The notes below the pieces were generated by a model, which searched no databases, was not told the DNA's origin, and worked only from the letters and a program-made list of their open reading frames with translations. Below are positions 8,135-17,530 of a stretch of 64,000 bases of DNA, piece by piece (positions within the stretch are counted from its first letter, which is position 1; every line of letters starts with the position of its first letter). The stretch is taken from positions 297,624 to 361,623 of the forward strand of contig SDAL01000003.1 in assembly GCA_004153385.1 (NCBI GenBank). Direction: 5' to 3'. A program made the position numbers and the translations under genes. The stretch is from Paracoccaceae bacterium (GTDB taxonomy: Bacteria; Pseudomonadota; Alphaproteobacteria; Rhodobacterales; Rhodobacteraceae).

Positions 8135-10171
8135 ATGTCCAGTGACCCGCTGTTGCAGCCCTACCAGCTTAAACACCTTACGCTGAAAAACCGTGTGATG
8201 ATTACCAGCCACGAGCCCGCCTATCCCGAGGACGGCATGCCCAAGGAACGCTACCGCGCTTATCATCTTGAGCGCGCGAAAGCCGGTGTGGCCCTGACGA
8301 TGACGGCAGGCTCGGCCAGCGTATCGCGTGACAGCCCGCCCGTGTTCAACAACATCCTTGCATGGAAGGATGAAGTTGTCGGCCACATGGCGAAGATCGC
8401 GCAGGACTGCCATGACGAAGGCTGCGCAGTGATGATCCAGTTGACTCATCTGGGCCGGCGCACCCGATGGGACAAGGGTGACTGGCTGCCGGTGGTCTCT
8501 GCAAGCCACAAACGCGAGGCCGCCCATCGCGCATTCCCCAAAAAGATCGAGGACTGGGACATAACGCGCATTATAGAAGATTACGCGCAAGCGGCCGAGC
8601 GGATGCAGGCCGCTGGGCTAGACGGGTTGGAAATTCAGGCCTATGGTCACCTTATGGACCAGTTCTGGTCACCGCTGACAAATGATCTGGATGCGCCTTA
8701 TGGCGGGGATCTCGACAACCGCCTGCGCTTCACCTTCGATGTCTTGCGCGCAATTCGCGCGCGCTGCGGTGCGGAGTTTCTGCTGGGCGTGCGCTATACC
8801 GGCGACGAAGCCCTGTCGGGCGGGCTGAGCAAGCAAGACGGCCTTGCGATTTCGCATAAGCTGAAAGACAGCGGTCTGGTCGATTTCCTGAATGTCGTGC
8901 GCGGACATATCGACACCGATGCCGGGCTGACCGACACCATTCCGATCCAGGGCATGCGCAATGCGCCGCATCTTGATTTCGCGGGCGACATCCGCAAAGC
9001 GACCAAATTCCCCACCTTTCACGCCGCGAAAATCCCCGATGTGGCCACAGCGCGCCACGCCATTGCCAGCGGTAAACTGGATATGGTGGGCATGACCCGC
9101 GCGCATATGGCCGACCCCCATCTGATGCGCAAGGTGATCGAGGGGCGCGAGGAAGATATCCGGCCCTGTGTCGGCGCGAATTACTGCCTCGACAGGATCT
9201 ATCAGGGTGGCATGGCGCTGTGTCTGCACAACCCCTCGACAGGGCGCGAGATCGAGCAACCCCACACGATCGACAAGGCCCAGACACAAAAGCGCGTGAC
9301 GATTGTCGGCGCGGGGCCTGCGGGACTTGAGGCCGCGCGGGTCGCGGCGCTGCGCGGCCACCGCGTCACCGTGTTCGAGGCCGCCGATCAGCCGGGCGGT
9401 CAGATCCGCCTGAGCGCGCAGCAAGAGCGCCGCCGCGAGATGGGATCGATCACGCAATGGCGCTATGAACAGTGCCAGAAACACGGCGTGACGTTCCGCT
9501 TCAACCTGCTTGCACAGGCAGCAGACGTTCTGGAAACCATGCCCGACGAGGTGATCATTGCAACCGGAGGACTTCCCGATACCGATGTTCTGGCAGACAA
9601 TAACGATCTGGTGGTCTCGTCATGGGACATCCTGTCTGGCGATGTAAAGCCGGGCCAGAACGTGCTGGTGTTCGACGATGCGGGCGATCATGCAGGGCTG
9701 CAAGCAGCAGATGTCATCTCTGCCACCGGCGCCAAGGTCGAGATCGTAACCCCTGATCGCAGCTTCGCACCCGAAGTCATGGCGATGAACCTCACCCCCT
9801 ATATGCGCGCGCTACAACAGCGCGACGTCACCTTCACCGTCACGTGGCGACTGACGGGCGTTGCACGCGATGGCAACATGCTCAAGGCAACACTTGGATC
9901 TGATTATGGCCACGTGACCCGTGACAGGATGGTGGACCAGATCGTTGTCAATCATGGGACACTACCGCTCGACGAGATCTATTTCGAGCTGAAGCCGCAC
10001 TCGCGCAATCTGGGTGCGGTCGATAACACCGCCCTCGCCACCGGCCAGACGCAACATATCGTGGTAAATCCGGATGCGGATTTCCGCCTGTTCCGGATCG
10101 GTGATGCGGTCGCGGCCCGCAACACCCATGCCGCGATTTACGACGCGCTGCGGCTGGTTCGCGATCTTTGA
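8135..10171 (+). CDS. Trimethylamine dehydrogenase/old yellow enzyme-like NAD(P)-flavin oxidoreductase (possible N-methyl amine demethylase)
   Basis: The product is 678 residues. Residues 1-340 are an OYE-type FMN barrel (QLTHLGRRTRWDKG, ending near LDMVGMTRAHMADP). From about 385 there is a FAD/NAD domain (VTIVGAGPAGLEAARVAA). The linker where trimethylamine dehydrogenase and 2,4-dienoyl-CoA reductase carry four cluster cysteines reads C345-VGANY-C351 and then C363, so the second cysteine is an alanine. The same variant is, from memory, typical of the N-methylproline/dimethylglycine demethylase branch, which makes a methylated-amine substrate likely. No other betaine genes are nearby. TetR control is inferred from the divergent neighbour. 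Confidence 0.8.
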   Translation: MSSDPLLQPYQLKHLTLKNRVMITSHEPAYPEDGMPKERYRAYHLERAKAGVALTMTAGSASVSRDSPPVFNNILAWKDEVVGHMAKIAQDCHDEGCAVMIQLTHLGRRTRWDKGDWLPVVSASHKREAAHRAFPKKIEDWDITRIIEDYAQAAERMQAAGLDGLEIQAYGHLMDQFWSPLTNDLDAPYGGDLDNRLRFTFDVLRAIRARCGAEFLLGVRYTGDEALSGGLSKQDGLAISHKLKDSGLVDFLNVVRGHIDTDAGLTDTIPIQGMRNAPHLDFAGDIRKATKFPTFHAAKIPDVATARHAIASGKLDMVGMTRAHMADPHLMRKVIEGREEDIRPCVGANYCLDRIYQGGMALCLHNPSTGREIEQPHTIDKAQTQKRVTIVGAGPAGLEAARVAALRGHRVTVFEAADQPGGQIRLSAQQERRREMGSITQWRYEQCQKHGVTFRFNLLAQAADVLETMPDEVIIATGGLPDTDVLADNNDLVVSSWDILSGDVKPGQNVLVFDDAGDHAGLQAADVISATGAKVEIVTPDRSFAPEVMAMNLTPYMRALQQRDVTFTVTWRLTGVARDGNMLKATLGSDYGHVTRDRMVDQIVVNHGTLPLDEIYFELKPHSRNLGAVDNTALATGQTQHIVVNPDADFRLFRIGDAVAARNTHAAIYDALRLVRDL

Positions 10172-10602
10172 GGCCAAGAACAGGCGCGGATCGCCCCGAT
10201 GCCATCGCGATACCATCGCGCAAGGCCGCGGTTCCCGACCAACAGCGTGGCACATATCGGCCTCGTGCAAGAGGCGCACACACCTGCGCGGCCCGTTTGG
10301 CTTGAACGTGCGGGATGGCCGTCAGCGCGGAGGCGACGCGGGTGTCGCGGACCTCCCCGACCGGCATCGCTCACGGGCCGAACGAGCGGAGGACAGGTGG
10401 GGGGGACAGATCGAAGAACACGGCCGATCCTTGTCCCCTCCGTGCGGGCCTTCATCCTTGACGCCTCCGGTTGCTCCTCGATGCACAGGCTTGACCTTTC
10501 ATGACATTTCCTGCGAATTACTTTTGATCGTGATGTGCTCGGGCGCACCAGCCCCGCCGGTTGAGCTGCCCCGATCATCCGCCTTATAAAGGAGATGCCC
10601 CC
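10172..10602. other. Intergenic region without a recognisable gene
   Basis: These 431 bp carry only shadow frames. GGGGACA near 10405 and TGTCCCC near 10435 can pair, a possible transcript end for the flavoprotein gene. AAAGGAG at 10588-10594 is the ribosome-binding site of the next gene. Confidence 0.4.
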
Positions 10603-11472
10603 ATGACCGCTTGTGCACGATCCGACCGTGTCGGACTGTCCGATCTGGAACTGGTTGATATGCAGCCTTTCCATCTTGAGGGATTGCACAGGCTTTCGGT
10701 CAGCGTGGGCTGGCCGCATCGCAAAAGCGACTGGGCGCGGAATCTGGAAACGGGGCATGGTGTCGTGGCCATAGACGGCCTTGAACGGATTCACGGCTCG
10801 GCCATGTACTTTCCCTATACAAACGGGCCCGCCGCGATTGGCATGGTCCTTTGCCATTCCCGTTCACGCACCGCCGGCCTGAAAAACGGCCTGACACGTG
10901 ACGTGATTGAACGCGCCGGGGGCGGTGCTGCGTTTCTCAATGCCTGCCATTGCGATATCAACATGTTCGGACAGATGAGTGCCCATCCTGTACGCGGGGT
11001 TTTCAAATATGAGGGGTATCTCAAGGATCTTCCGACGACGCCACTGGCCACCACACGCCACTGCCTGCCTACGGATTACGACCAGATCAGGGAACTTGAT
11101 CACGCAGTCTATGCATCAGACCGTGGCCCCTTATTGCGCGCCCTGCTCCGGCGCTCGGAGGCGCGGGTCATTGAACGCGCGGGCCGGGTCGACGCATTCG
11201 CCATGCGGCGACCCTTCGGTCGGGGGCTGTTGATCGGACCGGTCGCGGCGACGCACGAGGCGGATGCCATCACCTTGGTCGCCGCACTTCTGGCCGATTG
11301 TCACTCTCACTTCGTCAGGATAGACACCCGCCTTGATCAGGGGCGATTTGTGGAGTTTTTACAATCCCTTGGCCTGAGACAGAGTCTGCCGGTCACGACC
11401 ATGGCCTTCGGCCAGCGCGCCAAGGGGCGACACCTTCCTGCCTATGCGCTCTCCGGTCACTCGACAGGCTGA
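10603..11472 (+). CDS. GNAT-family N-acetyltransferase, two-domain YitI-like type
   Basis: The product is 289 residues. The first GNAT domain runs to about residue 145 (IGMVLCHSRSRTAGL ... MSAHPVRGVFKYEGYL) and a second, more degenerate one follows (GRGLLIGPVAATHEADAIT to the end). In the acetyl-CoA-binding motif the usual R-x-x-G-x-G/A reads RTAGLK, so the last small residue is a lysine and activity may be altered. The start at 10603 is set by the AAAGGAG ribosome-binding site. The substrate is unknown and the gene appears to be a single transcription unit. Confidence 0.75.
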   Translation: MTACARSDRVGLSDLELVDMQPFHLEGLHRLSVSVGWPHRKSDWARNLETGHGVVAIDGLERIHGSAMYFPYTNGPAAIGMVLCHSRSRTAGLKNGLTRDVIERAGGGAAFLNACHCDINMFGQMSAHPVRGVFKYEGYLKDLPTTPLATTRHCLPTDYDQIRELDHAVYASDRGPLLRALLRRSEARVIERAGRVDAFAMRRPFGRGLLIGPVAATHEADAITLVAALLADCHSHFVRIDTRLDQGRFVEFLQSLGLRQSLPVTTMAFGQRAKGRHLPAYALSGHSTG

Positions 11473-11697
11473 CCTTTCGGCAGTCATCGAACGCGCCCCA
11501 CGCCGCTGTCAGCCGCGCGATAGTGGAAAATATGCGTCGCGGGCGTATAGCCACTCCACCACCCGCGTCGCATCTGAAGGGGTCGTGACGGCAAGCGGGA
11601 ATGCTCCCGCTTTAAAACCAACGGGATTCGGACGAATGATTTTCCAGCGCGATGACTGCGGCGCATCTGATGCATACGCAGAGAGTGGGGTTGATCC
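11473..11697. other. Gene-free stretch at the edge of an IS graveyard
   Basis: This stretch has no supportable coding sequence. Open frames here are short and resemble no family. Confidence 0.4.
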
Positions 11698-12478
11698 CTG
11701 ATCCTTTCGATCCTGCGACACGCCGAAGGCAGCATGCCGGTGGCTGATCTATACCGCGCGCACGGCCTGAGCGCGGCATCCCGCCCGCAATCAAACGAAA
11801 ATGACTGCGTAAATTCTACGATGACATCCCGTTAAAAACAGGAGGATTATCGCCGGATGGGATATCTGCAAAGGATTTCAGCCCTGTGCGGGAGGATGGC
11901 CGGATTGGATGACAGGTTCGCCTCCCGAACGCGGAGCGGGATATTCAAATAAAAGATCAAGCAGATCAGAAAACAACCCCGAGGATCATAGCCCCGACGA
12001 CCAGTTGTTCACAGGCCAGAAGTCATGAGGTTTAAATTCATCCAATGACACGCGAGGGCTTTTGCAGCAGCGCGCCTTTGCAAGAGCATGGATGTCCGTT
12101 CACGCGGTTTACGCGCATTCCGCAACCGCCCGCCCAGTCGCAGACAGCGGTCTGATCCAAGTCCACAGTCTCATATCAAAAAACTATCGCGTCACAGGCG
12201 TGGCAGCGACGGCCGGCCTTGAATGACGTGAGGGGTGAGGGGGACCGGTCTGGATGTCGGATCACCGTGTAGGCCGTTCAATGCGCCAGAATGGCAAATT
12301 TGTTGAGAGAACACGTCAGTTCATGGCAAAAACCGACAGCGATCACTCGGTCAACATCACGCCTAATGTTGTGGATCATGACTTGACGGAAGATCGGGCC
12401 CACCAGAACCGGGCGGACCATATCAGCTATGTCTGGGCCAGCGAAGGTTGGCCGCGTAGCATTGCGTTGACGTGTTGA
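11698..12478 (+). pseudogene. Decayed IS3-family element (orfA and orfB fragments)
   Basis: From 11698 a frame reads LSILRHAEGSMPVADLYRAHG, the start of an IS3-type OrfA helix-turn-helix, and it soon hits stops. From 12254 another frame reads DHRVGRSMRQNGKF, TDSDHSVNITPNVVDHDL and ISYVWASEGW, which correspond to consecutive blocks of an IS3 OrfB transposase. The frame then breaks. Nothing intact remains and the ends cannot be placed. A similar remnant lies at 26640-27420. Confidence 0.75.
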
Positions 12479-13149
12479 TCGTCAAGCCGCCCCGGCTACG
12501 GACGAGATGTGACCTCAAGAGGCCGCCTGACGGGGACGCCCCGAAACACTCCTGCCCCCTTGGATCGGTGCCTTGGCATATCGCAAGCAATGAGGGCACT
12601 ATGAAGACGATACATCCAGATAGTATCGGCGTATTTCAGGCCGGCCATGTGGCTGTTGCACGCGATACACAAGGCCCCCGTTTCGCCGCGTTGTTCATTC
12701 CCACGGAACCAAGGCGGGGCGGCACCGAAGCGTTGGGCGCGATTGCTAGAACAGATCCTTGCCTCAGGGATCGAAGGGGCTGGCGCAAACGGCGCGGGAC
12801 TTGCCTGATTTTTATGGCTCCAAGGCCACTCGGTCAAACCGGCACCTTTGAGACACGCAAGGCAAAGCAGCCAGATTGGATGCGCAGAGAACCTGCACGA
12901 TCCGTTCTCTGCGGGCAAGCAACAGCACGTCCCAAGACCCAGACGGGCTCATTGGCGATGATCTGGCATTTAAAGATCGCAGGCGATGGTCATCGCTGAA
13001 GACGCTGATCATCAATGTGCCCGCCGATTTGCCTGACGTAATAGATCGGATCCAAGGCAAAGTCGCGCAGATCGGCCACATCACGACATTCAGGCAGACC
13101 AATCACAGAGATGCCGACACTGGTTGCCTCTATTCAGAGGCGGCGATCG
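12479..13149. other. Gene-free stretch between IS remnants
   Basis: Open frames at 12472-12999 and 12876-13334 overlap on several strands and match no family in their first parts. It is probably decayed sequence. Confidence 0.4.
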
Positions 13150-13330
13150 ACAGGCCAACGCAGCAGTTTATCGCGCCACCCTCGTCAGGATGCGACACCA
13201 TGAACAAACCCGCGCCTATGCCAGAAAAAGCCTCCAAGAAGAAAAGGGAGATCAATCGTTGCCTGAAACGCGACATCATCCGTGAAATCTATAGCCCGTT
13301 TGGCATGGCAAAACCGCATCAGCCCAACGC
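13150..13330 (+). pseudogene. IS110-family transposase C-terminal remnant
   Basis: One frame reads ANAAVYRATLVRMRHHEQTR and continues AYARKSLQE. A frame shift later the text continues KKREINRCLKRDIIREIY. Together these follow the C-terminal pattern of IS110 transposases (R-x-R-x(5-6)-TRAY, then RCLKRYIAREIY-like). The frameshift and missing N-terminus show that it is dead. Confidence 0.6.
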
Positions 13331-13532
13331 TTGATGCATATCAAAACGTCAATGCAGTGGCAGAAAGCTTCTTCGAACCATCAAGGCCGGGCGGGTCTGT
13401 CCCTAAACGTGTTCTTCTGCCTTGGCAGGTGGACTGTTTTCGACGGACCCAAACCGTCAACGGTCGGGCACCGCAATGACCCTGTTATCACCGGATATGC
13501 GGTCTGCCGCCGCGGCGATGCGCGATAGTGCC

Positions 13533-14180
13533 TCAACCCAAGTCCAGCAGCCGCGCGCGAATACGGACGGCACGCCGCAGGCTGGTGAGTGCCGCGCCAA
13601 GACCCGCAATCCATAGCGCCACCGTCAACACGGTGCCGGGCATTGCAAAAAATGGCTCAAACACCGCCAAAACCGCAGCCCCCGTGACCAGCGCCATACG
13701 CTGCGGCTTGGCCATCGGGCCTCTGAAATCGGGCGGCAGGCCAAGCCCGGCGCCCAGTTCGCGGGTATAGGCCGTCAGCACCGCCATCGCACCTGCCGCC
13801 AGCCCCAATTCAGGATGCCCGACACCGATGCCAATCCCTGCAAAGATCAGCAAATCCGACACGCGATCGGGAAACTCGTTCCACAGCGGCCCGTCCGGGG
13901 CGCTGCGCCCCGCCTCGACCGCGACCATCCCGTCAAAAAGGTTGCACAGTAATCTGACTTGGCAAAAAACCGCCCCCAGCAGCAGAAGCGCACCGGTCCC
14001 CACCACACCTGCCCCCCACCCGCTCGCGGCGAAGGCAAGGCCCGCCACAAATGCCGCCCCCATGCTGGCTTGCGATATGGCATTGGGCGTCACGCCCTTA
14101 TCGGCCAGCACACCGGCACAGCGCGCGGCCCATTTCGTATCACGGCTTCCCAGCGGGCGACGGTTTTTCAGATCAACCAT
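13533..14180 (-). CDS. CDP-alcohol phosphatidyltransferase-family protein with variant active-site motif
   Basis: The product is a 215-residue membrane protein with about six membrane segments. The family motif D-x2-DG-x2-AR-x8-G-x3-D-x3-D appears as N80-x2-D83-G84-x2-A87-V88-x8-G97-x3-N101-x3-D105. The first and third metal-binding aspartates are therefore asparagines, and Arg is Val. The order with CdsA and PlsC suggests it uses a CDP-diacylglycerol-type substrate. The acceptor is unknown. The ATG at 14180 has a good ribosome-binding site and overlaps the previous gene by 8 bp. It is the last gene of the lipid cluster. Confidence 0.8.
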   Translation of the reverse strand: MVDLKNRRPLGSRDTKWAARCAGVLADKGVTPNAISQASMGAAFVAGLAFAASGWGAGVVGTGALLLLGAVFCQVRLLCNLFDGMVAVEAGRSAPDGPLWNEFPDRVSDLLIFAGIGIGVGHPELGLAAGAMAVLTAYTRELGAGLGLPPDFRGPMAKPQRMALVTGAAVLAVFEPFFAMPGTVLTVALWIAGLGAALTSLRRAVRIRARLLDLG

Positions 14181-14595
14181 GGGGGTCCTTCCTATCAGGC
14201 CTTCGCCCTGCACGTCTTTGGCGCAGGATGTTATAAGTAAAGATATAGCTCAGCGACACGCACAATGGCACGGCGATTGTCGCGACGATCTGTGGCGTGC
14301 CACACAGCCAATGCGCCGAGACCAGCAACAAAGCCGATACGCTGATCGCGACCAGCGGCGGCAGCCAGTATCCCGGCCCGCGCGCCATGCGCGGGCGCAT
14401 CCAGTCGACCGAGCGTTTTAGCCCCAGCGTCAGCGCGCCCGAAATCATGCCTTGCACCAGCCCCGCCAGCAGCATTGCGCGCAGGCCATGGCCCGCGTTG
14501 GCAAACACGGCCCAACCGCCCATCGCCAGAAATCCCACCGCCACATGCACCGGGGTGGAGGCTATAAGACGCGCGATACTCAATGCAGGTCCCAA
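14173..14595 (-). CDS. Small membrane protein of the lipid cluster
   Basis: The product is 140 residues with about four hydrophobic segments (near 10-30, 40-58, 78-96, 100-118) and a strongly basic C-terminus (RQRRAGRRPDRK). The only start that spans the reading frame is a TTG at 14595, overlapping the end of cdsA by 16 bp. An internal ATG at codon 25 is the alternative. I do not recognise the family. Overlaps on both sides show that it is a member of the operon. GtrA-like or other four-helix lipid-associated proteins are possible relatives. Confidence 0.65.
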   Translation of the reverse strand: MGPALSIARLIASTPVHVAVGFLAMGGWAVFANAGHGLRAMLLAGLVQGMISGALTLGLKRSVDWMRPRMARGPGYWLPPLVAISVSALLLVSAHWLCGTPQIVATIAVPLCVSLSYIFTYNILRQRRAGRRPDRKDPHG

Positions 14596-15515
14596 TAGAA
14601 CCGCACGACATGAAAGAAGATCGGTGCCGAAAAGATGACCGAATCCAGCCGGTCGATAAACCCGCCATGCCCGGTGATGAGGTTGCCCCAGTCTTTTACC
14701 CCGCGGTCGCGTTTGATTGCGGACATGACCAGCCCGCCAAAGAAGCCCATAAGCGTGACCACCAGCGACAACCCGAAAGCCTGCAGGACGGAAAACGGCG
14801 TGATCCAGAACAGCGCAGCCCCCAGCAGGCTGGCGCTAAGAGTGCCACCGATCAGCCCCTCCAGCGTTTTGGAGGGCGAGAGGTTCGGCGCGATCTTGCG
14901 TCGGCCCAAGAGCTTGCCCCAGACATATTGCAGCACATCAGAAGACTGCACGACCACAATCAGGAAAAAGATCAAAAACAGGTTTTTCCCCTCATAGCCC
15001 GGGATCGTCAGGCTGAGTAATGCGGGCACATGGCTCACGCAGAAAACGGCAATCATCAGCGCCCATTGTGCTTCGGACACCCGGATCAAGAAGTTTTCAG
15101 ACTGTCCGCGCAACGTCGACAGGATCGGCATCAGCAAAAACGCATAAACCGGGATGAAGATGGAATAGAACCCGTACCAGCCCATACCGACGGCCAGATA
15201 TTGCAGCGGCAATACGACAAAAACGGCCGCCGCCAATGCCCAGTGATCGGCCACCACCGTGTTTGTCAGCGTCAGAAACTCGCGCAGCGCCGCGAAGGAG
15301 CAGATGGCAAACAAGATGACCACTCCGGCTGTTCCGGCCAGAAAAGCGATGGCCATCACCGCGACCATGACCCACCACGCGTTGATACGTGCAGTCAGGT
15401 TCTGGATTGTCAGATCATCCGCGCCCATCCGCCGCTTCAAAAGCTGCGCGGCGCCCGTGGCGATCAGCAAAACGGCCAGAACAAGGCCCAGTAGAATGAT
15501 GAAATGCGGATCCAT
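14580..15515 (-). CDS. Phosphatidate cytidylyltransferase (CDP-diglyceride synthase) family
   Basis: The product is 311 residues with about eight membrane segments. The C-terminus carries the CdsA signature (SAIKRDRGVKDWGNLITGHG followed by GFIDRLDS). The enzyme makes CDP-diacylglycerol from phosphatidate and CTP in the inner membrane. ATG 15515 follows the plsC stop by one base. The downstream product is presumably the substrate of the CDP-alcohol phosphotransferase two genes on. It is a second, specialised copy rather than the housekeeping gene, judged by its cluster. Confidence 0.88.
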   Translation of the reverse strand: MDPHFIILLGLVLAVLLIATGAAQLLKRRMGADDLTIQNLTARINAWWVMVAVMAIAFLAGTAGVVILFAICSFAALREFLTLTNTVVADHWALAAAVFVVLPLQYLAVGMGWYGFYSIFIPVYAFLLMPILSTLRGQSENFLIRVSEAQWALMIAVFCVSHVPALLSLTIPGYEGKNLFLIFFLIVVVQSSDVLQYVWGKLLGRRKIAPNLSPSKTLEGLIGGTLSASLLGAALFWITPFSVLQAFGLSLVVTLMGFFGGLVMSAIKRDRGVKDWGNLITGHGGFIDRLDSVIFSAPIFFHVVRFYWDLH

Positions 15516-15516
15516 G

Positions 15517-16149
15517 TCAGCCCTTCTTTTCAGGTGCCAATACGAGCAACGCGCGCTCGGCGCGCGCAATGAAATCCGCCTTGCCCTCGTCCGGCCTCAA
15601 TCTGATGGGCGCACCGAACGCCACCGTACAGATCAGCGGGATCGGCACCAGCGCGCCTTTCGGCATCACGCGATTGAGGTTCTCGATCCAGACGGGCACG
15701 ATGTCGACCTGTCTATTCGCTTTGGCCAGATGAAACAGCCCCGGCTTGAACGGCAGGAGGCGGGTTGGCCCTGTGTTGCGCGTGCCTTCTGGGAACAGGA
15801 TCAGGCTGTCGCCATCGTTCAGCGCCGCGCTCATCTGCGCCACCGGATTATCGGCGCGTGTCATCGGCTTGCGCTCGATCAGCACAGCATTAAATACATC
15901 CCTGCCTATGAAGGACTTCAGTTTGGATGTCAGCCAATAGTCCGCGCCTGCGACAGGCCGCGTCCGACCGCGCAAAGCGGGCGGCAGGACCGTCCAGACC
16001 AGCACGAAATCGCCATGGCTGTTGTGATTGGCAAAGTAGATGCGCTGCTCGGGTACAGGCGCAACACCGCGCCACTCGCCCCGCACGGCGGTGACGGCAC
16101 GGGCAAAGCCCACGATCAAGGCGGCAACAATGCGAGCTGGCAGGGACAT
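15517..16149 (-). CDS. 1-acyl-sn-glycerol-3-phosphate acyltransferase (PlsC-like)
   Basis: The product is 210 residues. The HX4D catalytic motif is H42-NSHG-D47, and FPEGTRNTG is the substrate-binding block. The start at 16149 (MSLPARIV) was chosen because upstream in-frame sequence is not family-like. It is the first gene of a four-gene minus-strand cluster with CdsA, a small membrane protein and a CDP-alcohol phosphotransferase. It would supply phosphatidate for the CdsA-like enzyme. Confidence 0.88.
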   Translation of the reverse strand: MSLPARIVAALIVGFARAVTAVRGEWRGVAPVPEQRIYFANHNSHGDFVLVWTVLPPALRGRTRPVAGADYWLTSKLKSFIGRDVFNAVLIERKPMTRADNPVAQMSAALNDGDSLILFPEGTRNTGPTRLLPFKPGLFHLAKANRQVDIVPVWIENLNRVMPKGALVPIPLICTVAFGAPIRLRPDEGKADFIARAERALLVLAPEKKG

Positions 16150-17460
16150 GCGAGTGGCTCCAAGATGACGATGATCGGGCAATTTCCACCAAATATGACA
16201 CACCCCGGCCACGCGGCCCCACACTTAACGCCGGAGAGTTATCTTGGCTACCGGTTTCACCTGATTGGCTTATGTCTTTCCCGTCGAACGCAAGCGGGCC
16301 TCAGTCGGCCCTTTTCGCGAAAAACCGCCCCTCCCTGCCATTACTGCACCTGCGCCTGTTTTGGCGGGCCGCGCTTTTCCGTGATCAGCCGATATGACTT
16401 GTCTACCCCAATCCGGCCCACGCCAGCCCGGCCGCCACACCAGACAAAGCCACTATATTTCCCGATACACCCAAGGAAGGTGCCCCGATATCCGGCGATC
16501 AAGTGCCGCGTATGGCACTCCAGCGCCATAGCGGCCCCGGCGGCCACGCCAAACGCGTGAAAACCATAGTTATCGCTGACGGTCCCGGTTTTACGACCCC
16601 GCCCCTCACGAGCGCAAAACGCACCACGATTGCGGGGGGCACCCGAGCGGGCAAATCGTCATAAACGCTGTGGCAGCAAACGCGGCACACGCGCCCCATC
16701 GGCGAGAGGCATAGGGCCTCTGGCTGTCTTGCACTGCAGCGACTTGCCCGCTGGCGGGCGCAGACCTGAAAATGGGATCCGCATCTGTGGGGAGATCGCG
16801 ACCGAGTATGGCAGTGCTCCAAGACCTTGCATCAGCGGACCTGATTTAGCCGATGAGAATGAACCGCCACCCCCCTGAAGCTCCCCCCTGAAAATGCCGC
16901 GCGCCGCTGCGTGGCACGAAGCGGCGGGCGCGAACGCCCCCCCCCAACACATCAAGCAAAAGGTTAAACCTATGTCGGCATCCGGTCATGGAGGGGATGT
17001 GACACGTGCCGTGATCCCTCGGATCTATACTCCCTACGGCCACCGCATCTCTCATCCGTAAAGAAATCCGCTGATGGTTGCGATGCGCGGAGGGGACCGG
17101 AACACCGCATAAGATATGCGCTATAGCCGGCTTTTCGTGACAGGGCATAACCCGGAGACAGCAACGTGAACAGCACTTCGGGTACCCAAATCACCGTTTG
17201 TGCCGTGCCGTCTGCGATCCCACCGATAAAAGCGGTACCTTTCGGAATGTCGGCACCAGCGGCCTGCACATATCGCAGAAATCCGGCGCCATCGGCCCGT
17301 GCATTCTATTGCGACGCATGCTCCCGGGGCGGGCTGAACCGATAGATGGCCTTTTCCCCGCGCCGTCATGCGAAAGCCAGTCTCCAGCGTATCTGATACA
17401 TCGTGTGCCCCGATTGATCGCTCAAGGATATGCCCTGTCTGGCCCCCTGCTTTCAGGCAT
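16150..17460. other. 1.3 kb without a recognisable gene
   Basis: Several short frames overlap on both strands. None carries a domain I know or a convincing start. A 99-codon minus-strand frame (16970-17269) and a 107-codon one (16499-16822) are the longest candidates. Runs of C occur near 16868-16890 and 16936-16946. The upstream end presumably contains the promoter of the plsC-cdsA cluster. Confidence 0.4.
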
Positions 17461-17496
17461 AAAAAGCCGGGGCGCGCAGTCTTTGCACGCCCCGGC
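17461..17496 (-). terminator. Rho-independent terminator of the glp operon
   Basis: GCCGGGGCG (17466-17474) pairs perfectly with CGCCCCGGC (17488-17496). On the minus strand the stem is followed by TTTTT (17461-17465). It lies 35 bp beyond the glpV stop. Confidence 0.9.
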
Positions 17497-17530
17497 GGAT
17501 GTTACGACCTTCTGACTTAGGGAACGTGCT

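Noticed and set aside
12472..12999. 175-codon frame in the first graveyard
   Set aside because: No domain, no ribosome-binding site and the opposite strand has a similar frame. It is probably decayed sequence.
15259..16560. 433-codon plus-strand frame
   Set aside because: It is antisense to cdsA and plsC, both with clear catalytic motifs.
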